NCBI RefSeq assembly: GCF_000786105.1
Contig: NZ_JTEV01000019.1
Span: forward strand, 94,963 to 158,962
Length of the DNA: 64,000 nt
Direction of reading: 5' to 3'
From: Bdellovibrio sp. ArHS
GTDB lineage: Bacteria > Bdellovibrionota > Bdellovibrionia > Bdellovibrionales > Bdellovibrionaceae
Shown here piece after piece: positions 52,975-61,378 of this stretch; position 1 is the stretch's first letter; every line of letters starts with the position of its first letter. The position numbers and the translations under genes are program-made. The notes under the pieces were generated by a model that had not been told where the DNA came from, made no database searches, and worked only from the letters and a program-made list of their open reading frames with translations.

Positions 52975-53772
52975 ATGAGACTATTTGCAATTCTATCCCT
53001 GATGTTTTTTGTAGCTTCTTGTGCAACCTCCACAAAAGAAGGCGAAATCGGCGTCAGCCGTAAGCAGCTTCTTTTGCCGATGAGTGACATTAACGACATG
53101 GCCGCGCAGACGTATAGTCAGATGAAGGCCGAAGCTCAGAAAAAAGGGGCACTGGATAAAAACTCTTCCCAGGTTCAACGAGTTCAAGCGATCGCCAAGC
53201 GGCTGATTCCTCAAACCTCCGTCTATCGCTCTGATGCGGAAAAGTGGGACTGGGAAGTTCATGTAATTACGTCGGAAGAGCTCAATGCCTTCTGTATGCC
53301 TGGCGGTAAAATCATGTTCTACTCTGCCATCATCGACAAGCTGCAACTGACCGACAGCGAAATTGCAGCTATTATGGGGCATGAAATTGCACATGCTTTG
53401 CGCGAACACAGTCGCGAACGAATGTCTCAAGAGCTTATCAAAAGCGGGGTTGCGCAAATCGTCCTTGCTACTGGCAAAGTGGACCCTTCCTATGTTGGCT
53501 ATGCCGATCAAGCGGTGACATTGGGGATTTTACTTCCCTATGGGCGTGGGCAAGAAACTGAAGCTGATGATATGGGACTAGAGTTGATGGCTCGAGCCGG
53601 ATACAATCCTCAAGAGGCGGTCAATCTTTGGCAGAAAATGGCAGCCCAAGGGGGAGGAAAACCTCCGGAAATTCTTAGCACGCATCCTGCGGATGAAACG
53701 CGCATTAAAAAAATCACAGCGCTTCTTCCCAAGGTGATGCCGCTTTACGAGCACGCGAAGAAAAAGAAATAG
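52975..53772 (+). CDS. M48-family metallopeptidase lipoprotein (LoiP/YcaL-like)
   Basis: A 265-residue lipoprotein (lipobox VASC at residues 13-16) with a zinc protease domain: HEIAHALREHSRER holds HExxH, and the third ligand Glu lies in ETEADDMGLELMARAGYNP. Relatives degrade misfolded outer-membrane proteins. The ribosome site is weak. It is 4 bp from the converging TetR gene's stop. Confidence 0.9.
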   Translation: MRLFAILSLMFFVASCATSTKEGEIGVSRKQLLLPMSDINDMAAQTYSQMKAEAQKKGALDKNSSQVQRVQAIAKRLIPQTSVYRSDAEKWDWEVHVITSEELNAFCMPGGKIMFYSAIIDKLQLTDSEIAAIMGHEIAHALREHSRERMSQELIKSGVAQIVLATGKVDPSYVGYADQAVTLGILLPYGRGQETEADDMGLELMARAGYNPQEAVNLWQKMAAQGGGKPPEILSTHPADETRIKKITALLPKVMPLYEHAKKKK

Positions 53773-53776
53773 GATC

Positions 53777-54379
53777 TCACTTTAAAAGGGCGCGTTCGAT
53801 CATATCCAGGTGATGTTCGATGCCCTCGTGAAGCGTGAGCTTGTTTTGCAGGGTTGCAAACTGCCCGTCCAGCAAAAGAATAGAAAATCCGTGGATAGAC
53901 GACCAGACAAAGCGCCCCATGGTTCGTGGGTCATCCTTTTTAAAAATCTGCGCCTTCATGCCCTCGGAAATCAAATCCATCAAACTAGCAAAAGCCTCGT
54001 CCCCCGCGACTTCCAGTTCGTGGCGCTGTTCAGAGGCGCAGCGAAGCTCTTGATGAAACATACTTCTATAGTGACCCGGATTTTCAAGGGCAAATTCGAT
54101 ATAGGTTTTTCCGGCCATGCGAAGTTTTTGGCGGATGGTTTTCGCTTTCGGAATTTCGATCCGCATTTGCGAGCTGAAAGCACGAAAACCTTCTTCAGCG
54201 ATGTGCGAAAGAAGGTCTTGCTTTGAGATAAAGTGGCGATAGACAGCCGTGTGACTCACTTTAAGACCCTGCGCGATCTCTCGTAACGTGAAATCGACTT
54301 CGCCTTTTTTTTGAATAATTTCAACAGCCTTTTTAATCGCCGCTGATTTCAAATCGCCGTGATGATACGTTTTTGCCAT
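53777..54379 (-). CDS. TetR family transcriptional regulator
   Basis: A 200-residue repressor with N-terminal helix-turn-helix (FTLREIAQGLKVSHTAVYRHFISKQDLL, residues about 26-53) and a TetR_C-type ligand domain. It is divergent from an NADPH-oxidoreductase gene, and two 19-bp operator-like units fill the gap, so it likely represses both. Confidence 0.9.
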   Translation of the reverse strand: MAKTYHHGDLKSAAIKKAVEIIQKKGEVDFTLREIAQGLKVSHTAVYRHFISKQDLLSHIAEEGFRAFSSQMRIEIPKAKTIRQKLRMAGKTYIEFALENPGHYRSMFHQELRCASEQRHELEVAGDEAFASLMDLISEGMKAQIFKKDDPRTMGRFVWSSIHGFSILLLDGQFATLQNKLTLHEGIEHHLDMIERALLK

Positions 54380-54404
54380 GAAAAAAGTCTAGCATTCTTA
54401 CAGT

Positions 54405-54444
54405 ATGTTTACAATGGTCACATTTATGTTAACATTGGTAACAT
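54405..54444. promoter_or_regulatory. Tandem operator between TetR and oxidoreductase genes
   Basis: Two units of pattern ATGTTWACAWTGGTMACAT lie at 54405-54423 and 54426-54444, offset by 21 bp (two helical turns). The second has perfect arms ATGTTA and TAACAT. Their position between divergent starts suits repression of both genes. Confidence 0.75.
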
Positions 54445-54461
54445 AAAGAGGTGGAAATCCT

Positions 54462-55040
54462 ATGAAGAAAATTCTGGTCATTAATGGACATCCCAACAAA
54501 GAGGCTCTGGGCAGCGAGTTTGCGCGGGTATATGAAGCGGCGGCGAAAGCGGCGGGTTTCGACGTTAAATTAATGAATATTGCCGACCTTCAGTTCGATC
54601 CAATTTTGCATAAAGGCTATTTAAAGATTCAAGAGCTAGAACCGGATCTTTTGCAGGCGCAAAAAGATATTTTATGGGCAGAGCACATCGTCATCACATT
54701 CCCAATGTGGTGGGGCACGATTCCAGCCTTACTAAAAGGATTTTTGGATCGCACATTTCTGCCGGGGTTTGCTTTTAAGTATCACAAAAACGATCCTTTC
54801 TGGGATCGTCTGTTAAAAGGGCGAACAGGTCGGATCATTTTTACGACAGACGCCCCCTGGTGGTACAACTGGATCGTCAATCGTGATCCCGCTATCCGAA
54901 TGATGAAAACCGCAGTGATGGAGTTTTGTGGGATCAAACCCGTGGGTGTCACACAGTTTGATAACGTAAAAAATAGAAGGCCCGAAGAAATTAAAAAATT
55001 TCTTCAAAAGGTTCAAGATCTCGGGACTCGCGGAAAATAA
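54462..55040 (+). CDS. NAD(P)H oxidoreductase, flavodoxin-like fold (MdaB/YwrO-like)
   Basis: A 192-residue flavoprotein of the NQO/MdaB type that reduces quinones or related electrophiles in two-electron steps. ILVINGHPNKEALGSEFARVYE is the flavin-phosphate opening, and FPMWWGTIPALLKGFLDRTFLPGFAFKY is the family signature. A TetR gene lies divergently with a double operator, suggesting induction by a quinone-like compound. AGGTGG lies before the ATG. Confidence 0.88.
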   Translation: MKKILVINGHPNKEALGSEFARVYEAAAKAAGFDVKLMNIADLQFDPILHKGYLKIQELEPDLLQAQKDILWAEHIVITFPMWWGTIPALLKGFLDRTFLPGFAFKYHKNDPFWDRLLKGRTGRIIFTTDAPWWYNWIVNRDPAIRMMKTAVMEFCGIKPVGVTQFDNVKNRRPEEIKKFLQKVQDLGTRGK

Positions 55041-55049
55041 ACCAAAACA

Positions 55050-55068
55050 GGGGACCCTTCGGGTCCCC
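55050..55068 (-). terminator. Hairpin terminator of the small membrane protein gene
   Basis: GGGGACCC and GGGTCCCC around a three-base loop; on the minus strand a U-rich run follows. It is shared with the converging oxidoreductase gene. Confidence 0.7.
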
Positions 55069-55077
55069 TCAAAAGAA

Positions 55078-55377
55078 TTACCTCCAGAAATATGGATTCT
55101 TTATTTGGGACTCAAGCAGATGAGACGTTGCCTCCACAGGCTCGAAAGCATGTTGTGGAGAGAGTTGGCGCACAAGTTGCGGTCCTCTGAAAATAGCTGA
55201 AGCTATTGCAAGCATCATCCCCAGTGTCTTGTACACTAGGTAAGCGAGGAAGCTTGTTATCAGACCGGCCCTTTTTACGCTTTCAACAGTCACATCCGCA
55301 GAGGTAGAAACGAGCCTCAATAAATAGCGCTCGTTTTCGAATTCCCATTCTTTCTTTTTACGCAATAACGCGTTCAT
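55078..55377 (-). CDS. Small membrane protein, unknown function
   Basis: A 99-residue protein starting MNALLRKKKEWEFENERYLL, with one hydrophobic helix (GLITSFLAYLVYKTLGMMLAI, about residues 37-60) flanked by charged segments. GAGGAGG five bases before ATG 55377 marks the start; the frame continues upstream without support. No family recognised. Confidence 0.65.
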   Translation of the reverse strand: MNALLRKKKEWEFENERYLLRLVSTSADVTVESVKRAGLITSFLAYLVYKTLGMMLAIASAIFRGPQLVRQLSPQHAFEPVEATSHLLESQIKNPYFWR

Positions 55378-55598
55378 AGCTTCCTCCTCAGGATTGATAA
55401 TGCTTGCAAAAGCGCTGATCAAAAGGCCGCTGATCTACACTTGTGCAAGAGTCGAAATAGTGCTTCTCAGACGAAAATCGTCGTGAAAAACGTTAAAATT
55501 GTTTTGAGTTGAGCCAAGAATAAATATGCGGGTGCACAAATCTATATCCTGGGTTTGTAAGTTCGATTTTATCGTGGATTAGAACAGAACTTGGTCTC

Positions 55599-55682
55599 TT
55601 AGAATTGGATATCGGAGGCCACGTCGTGTCCTTGCATAGTGGATTCGCTAAGATTTTTATTATTCAACATCATAATAATCAT
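55599..55682 (-). CDS. Small peptide frame (27 residues) with very strong ribosome site
   Basis: ATG at 55682 follows AAAGGAGG with a 5-base spacer, the best ribosome site seen in this window. The peptide begins MIIMMLNNKNLSES and ends DVASDIQF before a TAA. It lies in a 439-bp gap between a LysR gene and a small membrane-protein gene on the same strand. A leader peptide, a toxin-like peptide or chance are all possible; the ribosome site argues against chance. Confidence 0.45.
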   Translation of the reverse strand: MIIMMLNNKNLSESTMQGHDVASDIQF

Positions 55683-55706
55683 GATGGCCTCCTTTCATTA
55701 GAGTGA
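55626..55706 (+). CDS. Opposite-strand small peptide frame (26 residues)
   Basis: GTG at 55626 follows GGAGG by 7 bases on the plus strand and the frame runs 26 residues (MSLHSGFAKIF...) to TGA at 55704, overlapping the minus-strand peptide almost entirely. The two ribosome sites are arms of an inverted repeat (GGAGGCCA at 55614 and TGGCCTCC at 55685). One or both frames may be incidental. Confidence 0.25.
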   Translation: MSLHSGFAKIFIIQHHNNHDGLLSLE

Positions 55707-55816
55707 TTTCCAATATCTAAGATATTTCCTAAAAAGTAAACGAAATACTTTTTAAGTTTGCGTAAAGCTATTTGAGGCTGATTCTGTCAGTTGCAAAATG
55801 GAACTGACGATCGCCA

Positions 55817-56686
55817 TTAAGATCTTTTTGTGAACGCATCAATCAAGGCTTTGAAGTAAGGCGGCATTTCGCTTCGCGGATACCAGGCTAGAGTTAGAGG
55901 TGAATCCAGGAACATGTCCTGTTTTAGATAAGTCAGTGAACCTTCTTTAATAAACGGCCGTGCGAACTCTTCGGTCAATGCAGAGTAGCCAGCCCCGTCA
56001 ATGATCAGCGAGGTCAACGCGTCGATGTTATTGGCGAAGTGGCGGTGTTTCGAAAATTTGGTGATTTTGTATTTCTTCAGAAGATCTAAAGTCCTACTAT
56101 TTTGCGGATCGAAATCAATGATCGTTTCGTTCGTCACGATATCTTCGATTCGTCTTTTCTTCCACGCTGAAGGCCCAACAAGGTAATAGCGTTCTGGCAT
56201 CACTATTTTGGAATCAAGCTCTAAACCCACCTGGTTTACGGGAAGGGCGCCAATCTGGGTAAAGCCTGTTTTTAGTTTCCCAATAATGTTGTCCGTGTCG
56301 GTAATATCAAAACGAACTCTCAAGTTCGGATATTTTTTCATCACTGCTGCAGCTCTAGGAATCATGCGTGAGCGCATCAGCGTGGAAGGTCCACTTATAC
56401 AAACCTCGAAATACGTATTCTGTTTTTTTCCGCCGATGCTTGAAAGTGTTTCGCCTTCAAGATCGCGCGCGGCTTTGACATAGCGAAGAAGAGATTCCCC
56501 TTCGTTCGTCAGGCGCATGCCCTTTCTAGATCTGGTGAATAGTGTGACCCCCAGTTGCTTTTCCAAGCTCCGGATTCTTTGGGTCACGCCTGTCTGCGTG
56601 AGATTCACCATTTTAGCCGCTTCCAGGACCGTGCCCTTTTGGACGACGGCCCAGAAAGCTTCAAGGGAAGGGCTGAGCAAACTCAT
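55817..56686 (-). CDS. LysR family transcriptional regulator
   Basis: A 289-residue regulator with N-terminal winged helix (AFWAVVQKGTVLEAAKMVNLTQTGVTQRIRSLEKQLGVTLFTRSRKGMRLT, residues about 10-60) and periplasmic-binding-like effector domain (FEVCISGPSTLMRSRMIP onward). It is divergent from a decayed alpha/beta-hydrolase gene, the usual target layout for LysR proteins. There is no obvious ribosome site. Confidence 0.92.
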   Translation of the reverse strand: MSLLSPSLEAFWAVVQKGTVLEAAKMVNLTQTGVTQRIRSLEKQLGVTLFTRSRKGMRLTNEGESLLRYVKAARDLEGETLSSIGGKKQNTYFEVCISGPSTLMRSRMIPRAAAVMKKYPNLRVRFDITDTDNIIGKLKTGFTQIGALPVNQVGLELDSKIVMPERYYLVGPSAWKKRRIEDIVTNETIIDFDPQNSRTLDLLKKYKITKFSKHRHFANNIDALTSLIIDGAGYSALTEEFARPFIKEGSLTYLKQDMFLDSPLTLAWYPRSEMPPYFKALIDAFTKRS

Positions 56687-56811
56687 TAAAAATGATAATA
56701 AAATAAAATATATGAATTTTACAAATACATAATTTAAGAAAATTTAAGATCAACGCAATATGGACACTAGATGTAGGAATATTTTCCGCCGAAGAATAAG
56801 AGAGGAAAATT

Positions 56812-57131
56812 GATGAAGAAAAATGCAGCTTCACCAGAGTTATGCACAGAAGAGCTGTGGATAACTTTAGTTGGTAGGGAGTTTTACGCGGCTGGTGGTA
56901 ATAACCGATATGAAGCGAGACGCTTTTGACAAATTCTTTCGAAAACCGTCAACTCTGTTTTTGCATGGTGAACAGTACACCGTCGTTCCGGTGAAGACGA
57001 TGTATTCATATTACGAGCAGTTGAAAAATCAAGACATCGAAGCCGAGTATTTCGTCGATCCTTCGGCACGACACCAGTGGTTAGATCAAGCACCAGAGCT
57101 AATCACTCAGTGGTTTTTGGCTCATCCTTGA
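56812..57131 (+). pseudogene. Decayed alpha/beta-hydrolase gene
   Basis: An ATG at 56812 with GAGAGG opens a 38-residue frame that ends at a TGA near 56928; a second frame then runs to 57131. The latter reads KPSTLFLHGEQYTVVPVKTMYSYYEQLKNQDIEAEYF...DPSARHQW, the C-terminal end of an alpha/beta hydrolase where HGExDxVVP carries the acid; here Asp is Tyr. The nucleophile region is missing. The two frames together suggest deletion plus frameshift. It ends inside the 3' end of srkA. Confidence 0.6.
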
Positions 57132-58099
57132 ATTTGCCAGGCGATTTTTTCGAGGGCTTCGACCTCTTCGGCCCAATATCTATAGGTGTTGAACTCTGGA
57201 AATAGGCGCGGAAAGCTGGGGTCTTCCCAGCGTTTGGCAATCCACCCTGCATAAGAGATGATTCTTAATCCGCGCAAAAGGGGAACCCACGACCATTGAT
57301 GTTCAGGAAACTCGCGCAGCTCTTCGTAGCCTTCGATGATTTGATATTTTTCCTGATCCAAAGAGTCTGCGTCTCCAGAAAGCAGCATCCAGAAATCCTG
57401 AATTACCGGGCCATTAACAAAATCATCAAAATCCACCAGGAAAAATTCTTTTCCATTGTTAAGTAGATTCCCCTTGTGACAATCGCCATGGATGCGAATG
57501 AATTCAGACGGGTTGAAAGTATCGTCAATAGCATAAAGAATGTCTTCCGCTGCATTCAGATATCGATCACGTACTTCGGGGGTGATCCAGTCTTGCAAAA
57601 AGTCGATGGTGTCCCATCCGCCATAATAGCTTGTGTCCAGAGTCGGGCGGTGCAGGGCCTTCTTTTTTGCGCCTATGTTATGAACTTGCGCCATCAGGCG
57701 ACCAACTTTTTTTAGTTCACCCTCAAGAAACTCTTGCGGCATTCGTCCCAGCACTTTGGGAAAGAATGCCACGTACATGCCATCCACTTCTGAAACAGTG
57801 CTATCATGGCCTTGAAACAGTGGAGCCACAGCAGGAATGCCTTCATTTTTTAAGGAAAGAAGAAATTCATGCTCCTCTAAAATAGCCTCTTTGCTCCAGC
57901 GGTTGGGGCGATAGAACTTGGCGATCACGTTTTTTGTCGTTGTGTTTGCTTCGGCGGGCTCTTCAAGTTTGATGTCAAAAACACGATTTTCATAGGAATT
58001 GAGCTGTGTAAACTCGCCAGTTGGATAAAAGCCGGCATTTTCTGCGGCTTGCAGAACCTTTTCAGGATCTAAACTATAAAAAGAAGAGGTTTTATCCAT
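57122..58099 (-). CDS. srkA: Stress response kinase A (SrkA/YihE family)
   Basis: A 325-residue cytoplasmic kinase of the choline-kinase fold, counteracting death pathways under stress in E. coli. The family signatures LNSYENRVFDI, FYRPNRWSKEAILEEHEFLL, IHGDCHKGNLL and LVDFDDFVNGPVIQDFWMLLSGD are all clear. There is no nearby dsbA, its usual E. coli partner. Its upstream region holds a 22-bp palindrome. Confidence 0.93.
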   Translation of the reverse strand: MDKTSSFYSLDPEKVLQAAENAGFYPTGEFTQLNSYENRVFDIKLEEPAEANTTTKNVIAKFYRPNRWSKEAILEEHEFLLSLKNEGIPAVAPLFQGHDSTVSEVDGMYVAFFPKVLGRMPQEFLEGELKKVGRLMAQVHNIGAKKKALHRPTLDTSYYGGWDTIDFLQDWITPEVRDRYLNAAEDILYAIDDTFNPSEFIRIHGDCHKGNLLNNGKEFFLVDFDDFVNGPVIQDFWMLLSGDADSLDQEKYQIIEGYEELREFPEHQWSWVPLLRGLRIISYAGWIAKRWEDPSFPRLFPEFNTYRYWAEEVEALEKIAWQIQG

Positions 58100-58108
58100 T
58101 TTGCTCCC

Positions 58109-58154
58109 AAAGGTACCTGCTTCCCTTTGTTCACAAAGGGAAGCAGGTACCTTT
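58109..58154. repeat. 22-bp perfect inverted repeat between srkA and a metallopeptidase gene
   Basis: AAAGGTACCTGCTTCCCTTTGT and its complement are separated by two bases. On either strand this gives a very stable stem with a short T run. The arm shares AAAGGTRCCWG and a CTTT end with the two shorter repeats at 24406 and 43626. It may be a member of that family or a rho-independent element. Confidence 0.75.
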
Positions 58155-58194
58155 TTCTTGCCAGTTTTTTGGGGTTAAGTCATTCTCTGACTGG

Positions 58195-58950
58195 ATGAGC
58201 GATAAAGAAACTTTTCTGTTCGTTAAATGGTCTGTTGAAGTGCATCGGCGCAGCTTTCGGCGCTCGGTTTCTATTTATCTCTATCCCAATAAGCCCATCA
58301 AGGTGGTCGCCTCCAAAAGCACGTCGCAGAAGGTGATCACGGATTTTTTGATGGCGAAAAAGGACTGGATCGAAAAGAACTTTGAAAAGTTCTCTGAAAT
58401 CGCAGAAAAATTCCCCGAAAAAAGGATCAAGGCTTACGAAAACTTTCCTTTCATGGGTAAAGAACGAAAGCTGAAGGTCGTCATTACGCTTAACAAAAAG
58501 CCTTTTGTGTCAGTGACAGAGGATCATTTGCTTTTGCATATTCCCAGAAATGACTGGAGCGCGAACTCTTTGATCGAAGAACATCCCACCGCCTTAAAAG
58601 AAATCAGACACTTTTATAAGCGCGAAGCCGTGCAGTTGCTTTCTGAAAGAATCAAATACTGGGCCGAGCAAATGAATTTACATCCCGCCCAGGTAAAATT
58701 TCGCGAGCAAAGAACTCGTTGGGGAAGCTGCTCTTCAAGAAAAATCATCAATTTGAACTGGCGCCTGATTGTCTTTAAGCCCGAGATTATCGACTATGTG
58801 ATCGTCCATGAACTGGCGCACTTACAACACATGAATCATTCCGAAAGATTCTGGTCGTTGGTTGAAAGATATATCAGTGATTACAAGGCGATTATGAAGG
58901 CCTTAAAAGAGTCCCAATATTTAGTCGAATTTCTCTCTGAGCAAAACTAA
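58195..58950 (+). CDS. YgjP-like metallopeptidase domain protein (DUF45/M48-related)
   Basis: A 251-residue cytoplasmic protein. VIVHELAHLQHMNHSERFW carries the HELAH zinc site and downstream His of the YgjP/WLM family; the preceding FREQRTRWGSCSSRKIINLNWRLI is also family-typical. A longer frame extends upstream to 58021 through the palindrome, but ATG 58195 opens the conserved region (MSDKETF). Substrates are unknown. Confidence 0.85.
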   Translation: MSDKETFLFVKWSVEVHRRSFRRSVSIYLYPNKPIKVVASKSTSQKVITDFLMAKKDWIEKNFEKFSEIAEKFPEKRIKAYENFPFMGKERKLKVVITLNKKPFVSVTEDHLLLHIPRNDWSANSLIEEHPTALKEIRHFYKREAVQLLSERIKYWAEQMNLHPAQVKFREQRTRWGSCSSRKIINLNWRLIVFKPEIIDYVIVHELAHLQHMNHSERFWSLVERYISDYKAIMKALKESQYLVEFLSEQN

Positions 58951-58961
58951 CGTAGGGCGAA

Positions 58962-59654
58962 TTAGTAAAGACCATTCGTCGTTTTTGCGCGCATCAGGGA
59001 CATAGCCAGCAAAGTTCCGACATAACCCACGCATGCTCCAAAGATTGTATCACTTAAGAAATGATCGTGAACCACCACGCGAGTCAGGCAAATTAGCATC
59101 GCCATAGGAATCCAGAACCAGCGCATCTTTGGAAAGGCCACGCTTAACATGGTTGCCACGGTGAATATCACCTGAGAATGACCGGAAGAAAAAGAATGCC
59201 AGTGCCAGTGTGTGGTCATGGGTGTGAAAACAAAAGGATCAAAATCGGGTGTTTTGTGAGGGCGCTGTCTGCCTACCGTGAATTTGATGATGTGAGTGAT
59301 CACTCCACAGACGATCAAGGCCACAAAGAAGTTCAAACCCCAGCGACGGAAAAAATCTATTTTGTTCGTGTGTGTGCGGAAAGCAGAAATCCGCGGAGCC
59401 ACCCAGGCGGCAAAGGCCCAAGTTGCCAAGGCTAAGACGAACCAGTATTCAGAAAGCGCCACATCGGTGAGTTCTCTTGCGGGATTTCTTAGTGCGTCTC
59501 TGACTCCGGCATCTGCGAAGTACAAAGAGAGGCTTTGATCGAAGAAGTACATCGCCAGAATGGCTAAAATGAATGAGCCAAGTATGACCTTAATAATATG
59601 TCTTGTCAGTTTTTGAGGGTCGCCCACGAGCTCGCCGAATTGTTGTACAGGCAT
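58962..59654 (-). CDS. PAP2 family membrane phosphatase
   Basis: A 230-residue inner-membrane phosphatase, with five or six helices. The three motifs are KFTVGRQRPH, SFSSGHSQVIF and RVVVHDHFLSDTIFG. Relatives dephosphorylate undecaprenyl pyrophosphate or lipid A phosphate. ATG 59654 has AAGGAA before it; longer forms are rejected. Confidence 0.9.
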   Translation of the reverse strand: MPVQQFGELVGDPQKLTRHIIKVILGSFILAILAMYFFDQSLSLYFADAGVRDALRNPARELTDVALSEYWFVLALATWAFAAWVAPRISAFRTHTNKIDFFRRWGLNFFVALIVCGVITHIIKFTVGRQRPHKTPDFDPFVFTPMTTHWHWHSFSSGHSQVIFTVATMLSVAFPKMRWFWIPMAMLICLTRVVVHDHFLSDTIFGACVGYVGTLLAMSLMRAKTTNGLY

Positions 59655-59778
59655 GAAATTCCTTCCAAAGCAGAGTCTAAAACGTAACCCTATTGCAATA
59701 CAAGGCCTAATGGGGGGTGACGAAAACTGGCCCAAGGCTTGCTTATTGGTCCAGCGACTGAATACTTGGAGGTTTTTC

Positions 59779-61176
59779 ATGTTACCTATGCTTCATAAGC
59801 ACGCTGTGATTACTGCGGCTCTGCTTGCATCATTAAGTCTTACTGCTTGCGGTAAGAAGAAAGACGTTCTTGCTCCGCCGACGGAGCAGCAGACTGCACA
59901 AAAGACGGGCGCAGAGTCTGAAACATCAAACACTAATGGCCAAGGCGACTTGCCTGATCCAAGCAATCCGAATGATACTTTGCCACCTCTTCCAGAGCCG
60001 ATTCCGGATAGCAAAACAAATCCACCTAAAGCGAATCCTCCGAAGGCAACGCCACCTAAAACAACGCCTCCGGCTAAGCCATCAACTCCAGTTCCTCCTC
60101 CGCCAACAACGGAGCTGCCTAAGCAAACTCCGCCAGTGGTGAGCACTCTTCCAGCGCCAGCGCCGGGCACCAACCGTTTGCCCTCAGACTATCGCACCAA
60201 CGATGCAGCCAATGCGACGAATGATGCTTTATCTAAACGCATGACGGGTGCCGTGACTGAAGATGGTTTGGTTTATACATCATCTTCAACCGATGATCTT
60301 TTGACTTTCCTACGAGCGCGCAACGAAAAAGTGGGCGCTGAATCTCGTCGCGCGAATTTAGCTGCGGCAGCTTCTGTTTTGTCAGCAAAAATGTCTGTGG
60401 ATGGTCTTTCGGGTGACGCGGTTGTCACTTTGAAAATTCAAGAAGGTGCGGACGTTAAAGTTTATAATGTGGCGGGTTCAAGCACGAACGGTGGCTCTGC
60501 TTCGCCGGTGAAGTCTGTGCGTGCTGGTAACGATGAAAGAACCACAGGCGCGCGCGCTTTGTCTGGAACTTTGAAGTGTATGGATCTTGACGGAGGTTGT
60601 GAAACTACTTTCGTCAGATTGCAGATCGGGACTTCTCCGAACACGGCGATCATCAACTTGGTTTTCAGAAACTCTGCGGCTGATTTGTACTTCCACTTGC
60701 CTGCGCAAAATGCTCATTCGGATAATCCTGAGTTCTTGCTTCTTCAAGAATTTGCGGTGAGCACGATCCAAAGATTGAATGTTTCAAACAAGGTGAAAAC
60801 TTCTAAGATTTCTTCTTGGGAAGTTGTGAACGGTCGATCTGGTTTTATGGTGTCTTTAAAAGGCGTGAACCAAGAGCTTCTTGCTTTTGCTGGTCCACTT
60901 TTGGCGCCTGAAGCTGGTACGGGTGTGAATATCAATCTTTCTCGTATTGCGAAGGATCAGGAAGACACGTTGGATTTGATCTCTTTGAACAATACGAAAT
61001 TGAATTATGCAAACTACATTGGTGATGCTCGCTTGATCGCGAACAACGGTTTGGGTCAGGTTCGTATCGCCTTGAAAATGAGAAAGCGTGGTAACTACGC
61101 TCAAGATCAGTTTGCGATCACTTTCATGAGAAGAATTAAACCTCTTGTTGATTTGACTGACGACAACTTGAAATAG
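59779..61176 (+). CDS. Lipoprotein with Pro/Lys/Thr-rich linker, unknown C-terminal domain
   Basis: A 465-residue lipoprotein (lipobox LTAC, ACGKKKD after cleavage) followed by a low-complexity stretch (about residues 40-130) of PPKANPPK, TPPKTTPPAKPS type, then a folded part with two Cys (LKCMDLDGGCET). The long linker suggests it reaches across or through the peptidoglycan. TTGGAGG precedes ATG 59779; a longer frame is rejected. No homology recognised. Confidence 0.75.
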   Translation: MLPMLHKHAVITAALLASLSLTACGKKKDVLAPPTEQQTAQKTGAESETSNTNGQGDLPDPSNPNDTLPPLPEPIPDSKTNPPKANPPKATPPKTTPPAKPSTPVPPPPTTELPKQTPPVVSTLPAPAPGTNRLPSDYRTNDAANATNDALSKRMTGAVTEDGLVYTSSSTDDLLTFLRARNEKVGAESRRANLAAAASVLSAKMSVDGLSGDAVVTLKIQEGADVKVYNVAGSSTNGGSASPVKSVRAGNDERTTGARALSGTLKCMDLDGGCETTFVRLQIGTSPNTAIINLVFRNSAADLYFHLPAQNAHSDNPEFLLLQEFAVSTIQRLNVSNKVKTSKISSWEVVNGRSGFMVSLKGVNQELLAFAGPLLAPEAGTGVNINLSRIAKDQEDTLDLISLNNTKLNYANYIGDARLIANNGLGQVRIALKMRKRGNYAQDQFAITFMRRIKPLVDLTDDNLK

Positions 61177-61205
61177 TTTTTTGCTACAATTAATAGTTTT
61201 CCTGG

Positions 61206-61238
61206 GGCCACGGACCTCCAACCGTGGCCTCTTTTTTT
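61206..61238 (+). terminator. Terminator of the Pro-rich lipoprotein gene
   Basis: GGCCACGG and CCGTGGCC around eight bases, then TCTTTTTTT. Confidence 0.9.
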
Positions 61239-61378
61239 ATCCCTTCTAAGCTCTTTAGCCTCAAAGTCCTTTTAATGCGTTTTAACGCTTTGATCTGGTG
61301 TCGAAGTGACCACAAAGTTCTTGGTACGATGGTTGCTTTAGCGGTCAGTGGGGAATCACTGAATCTTTGGGGGATACA

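Noticed and set aside
58021..58194. N-terminal extension of the YgjP-like gene
   Set aside because: The extension crosses the palindrome and overlaps the srkA start antisense; conserved sequence begins only at ATG 58195.
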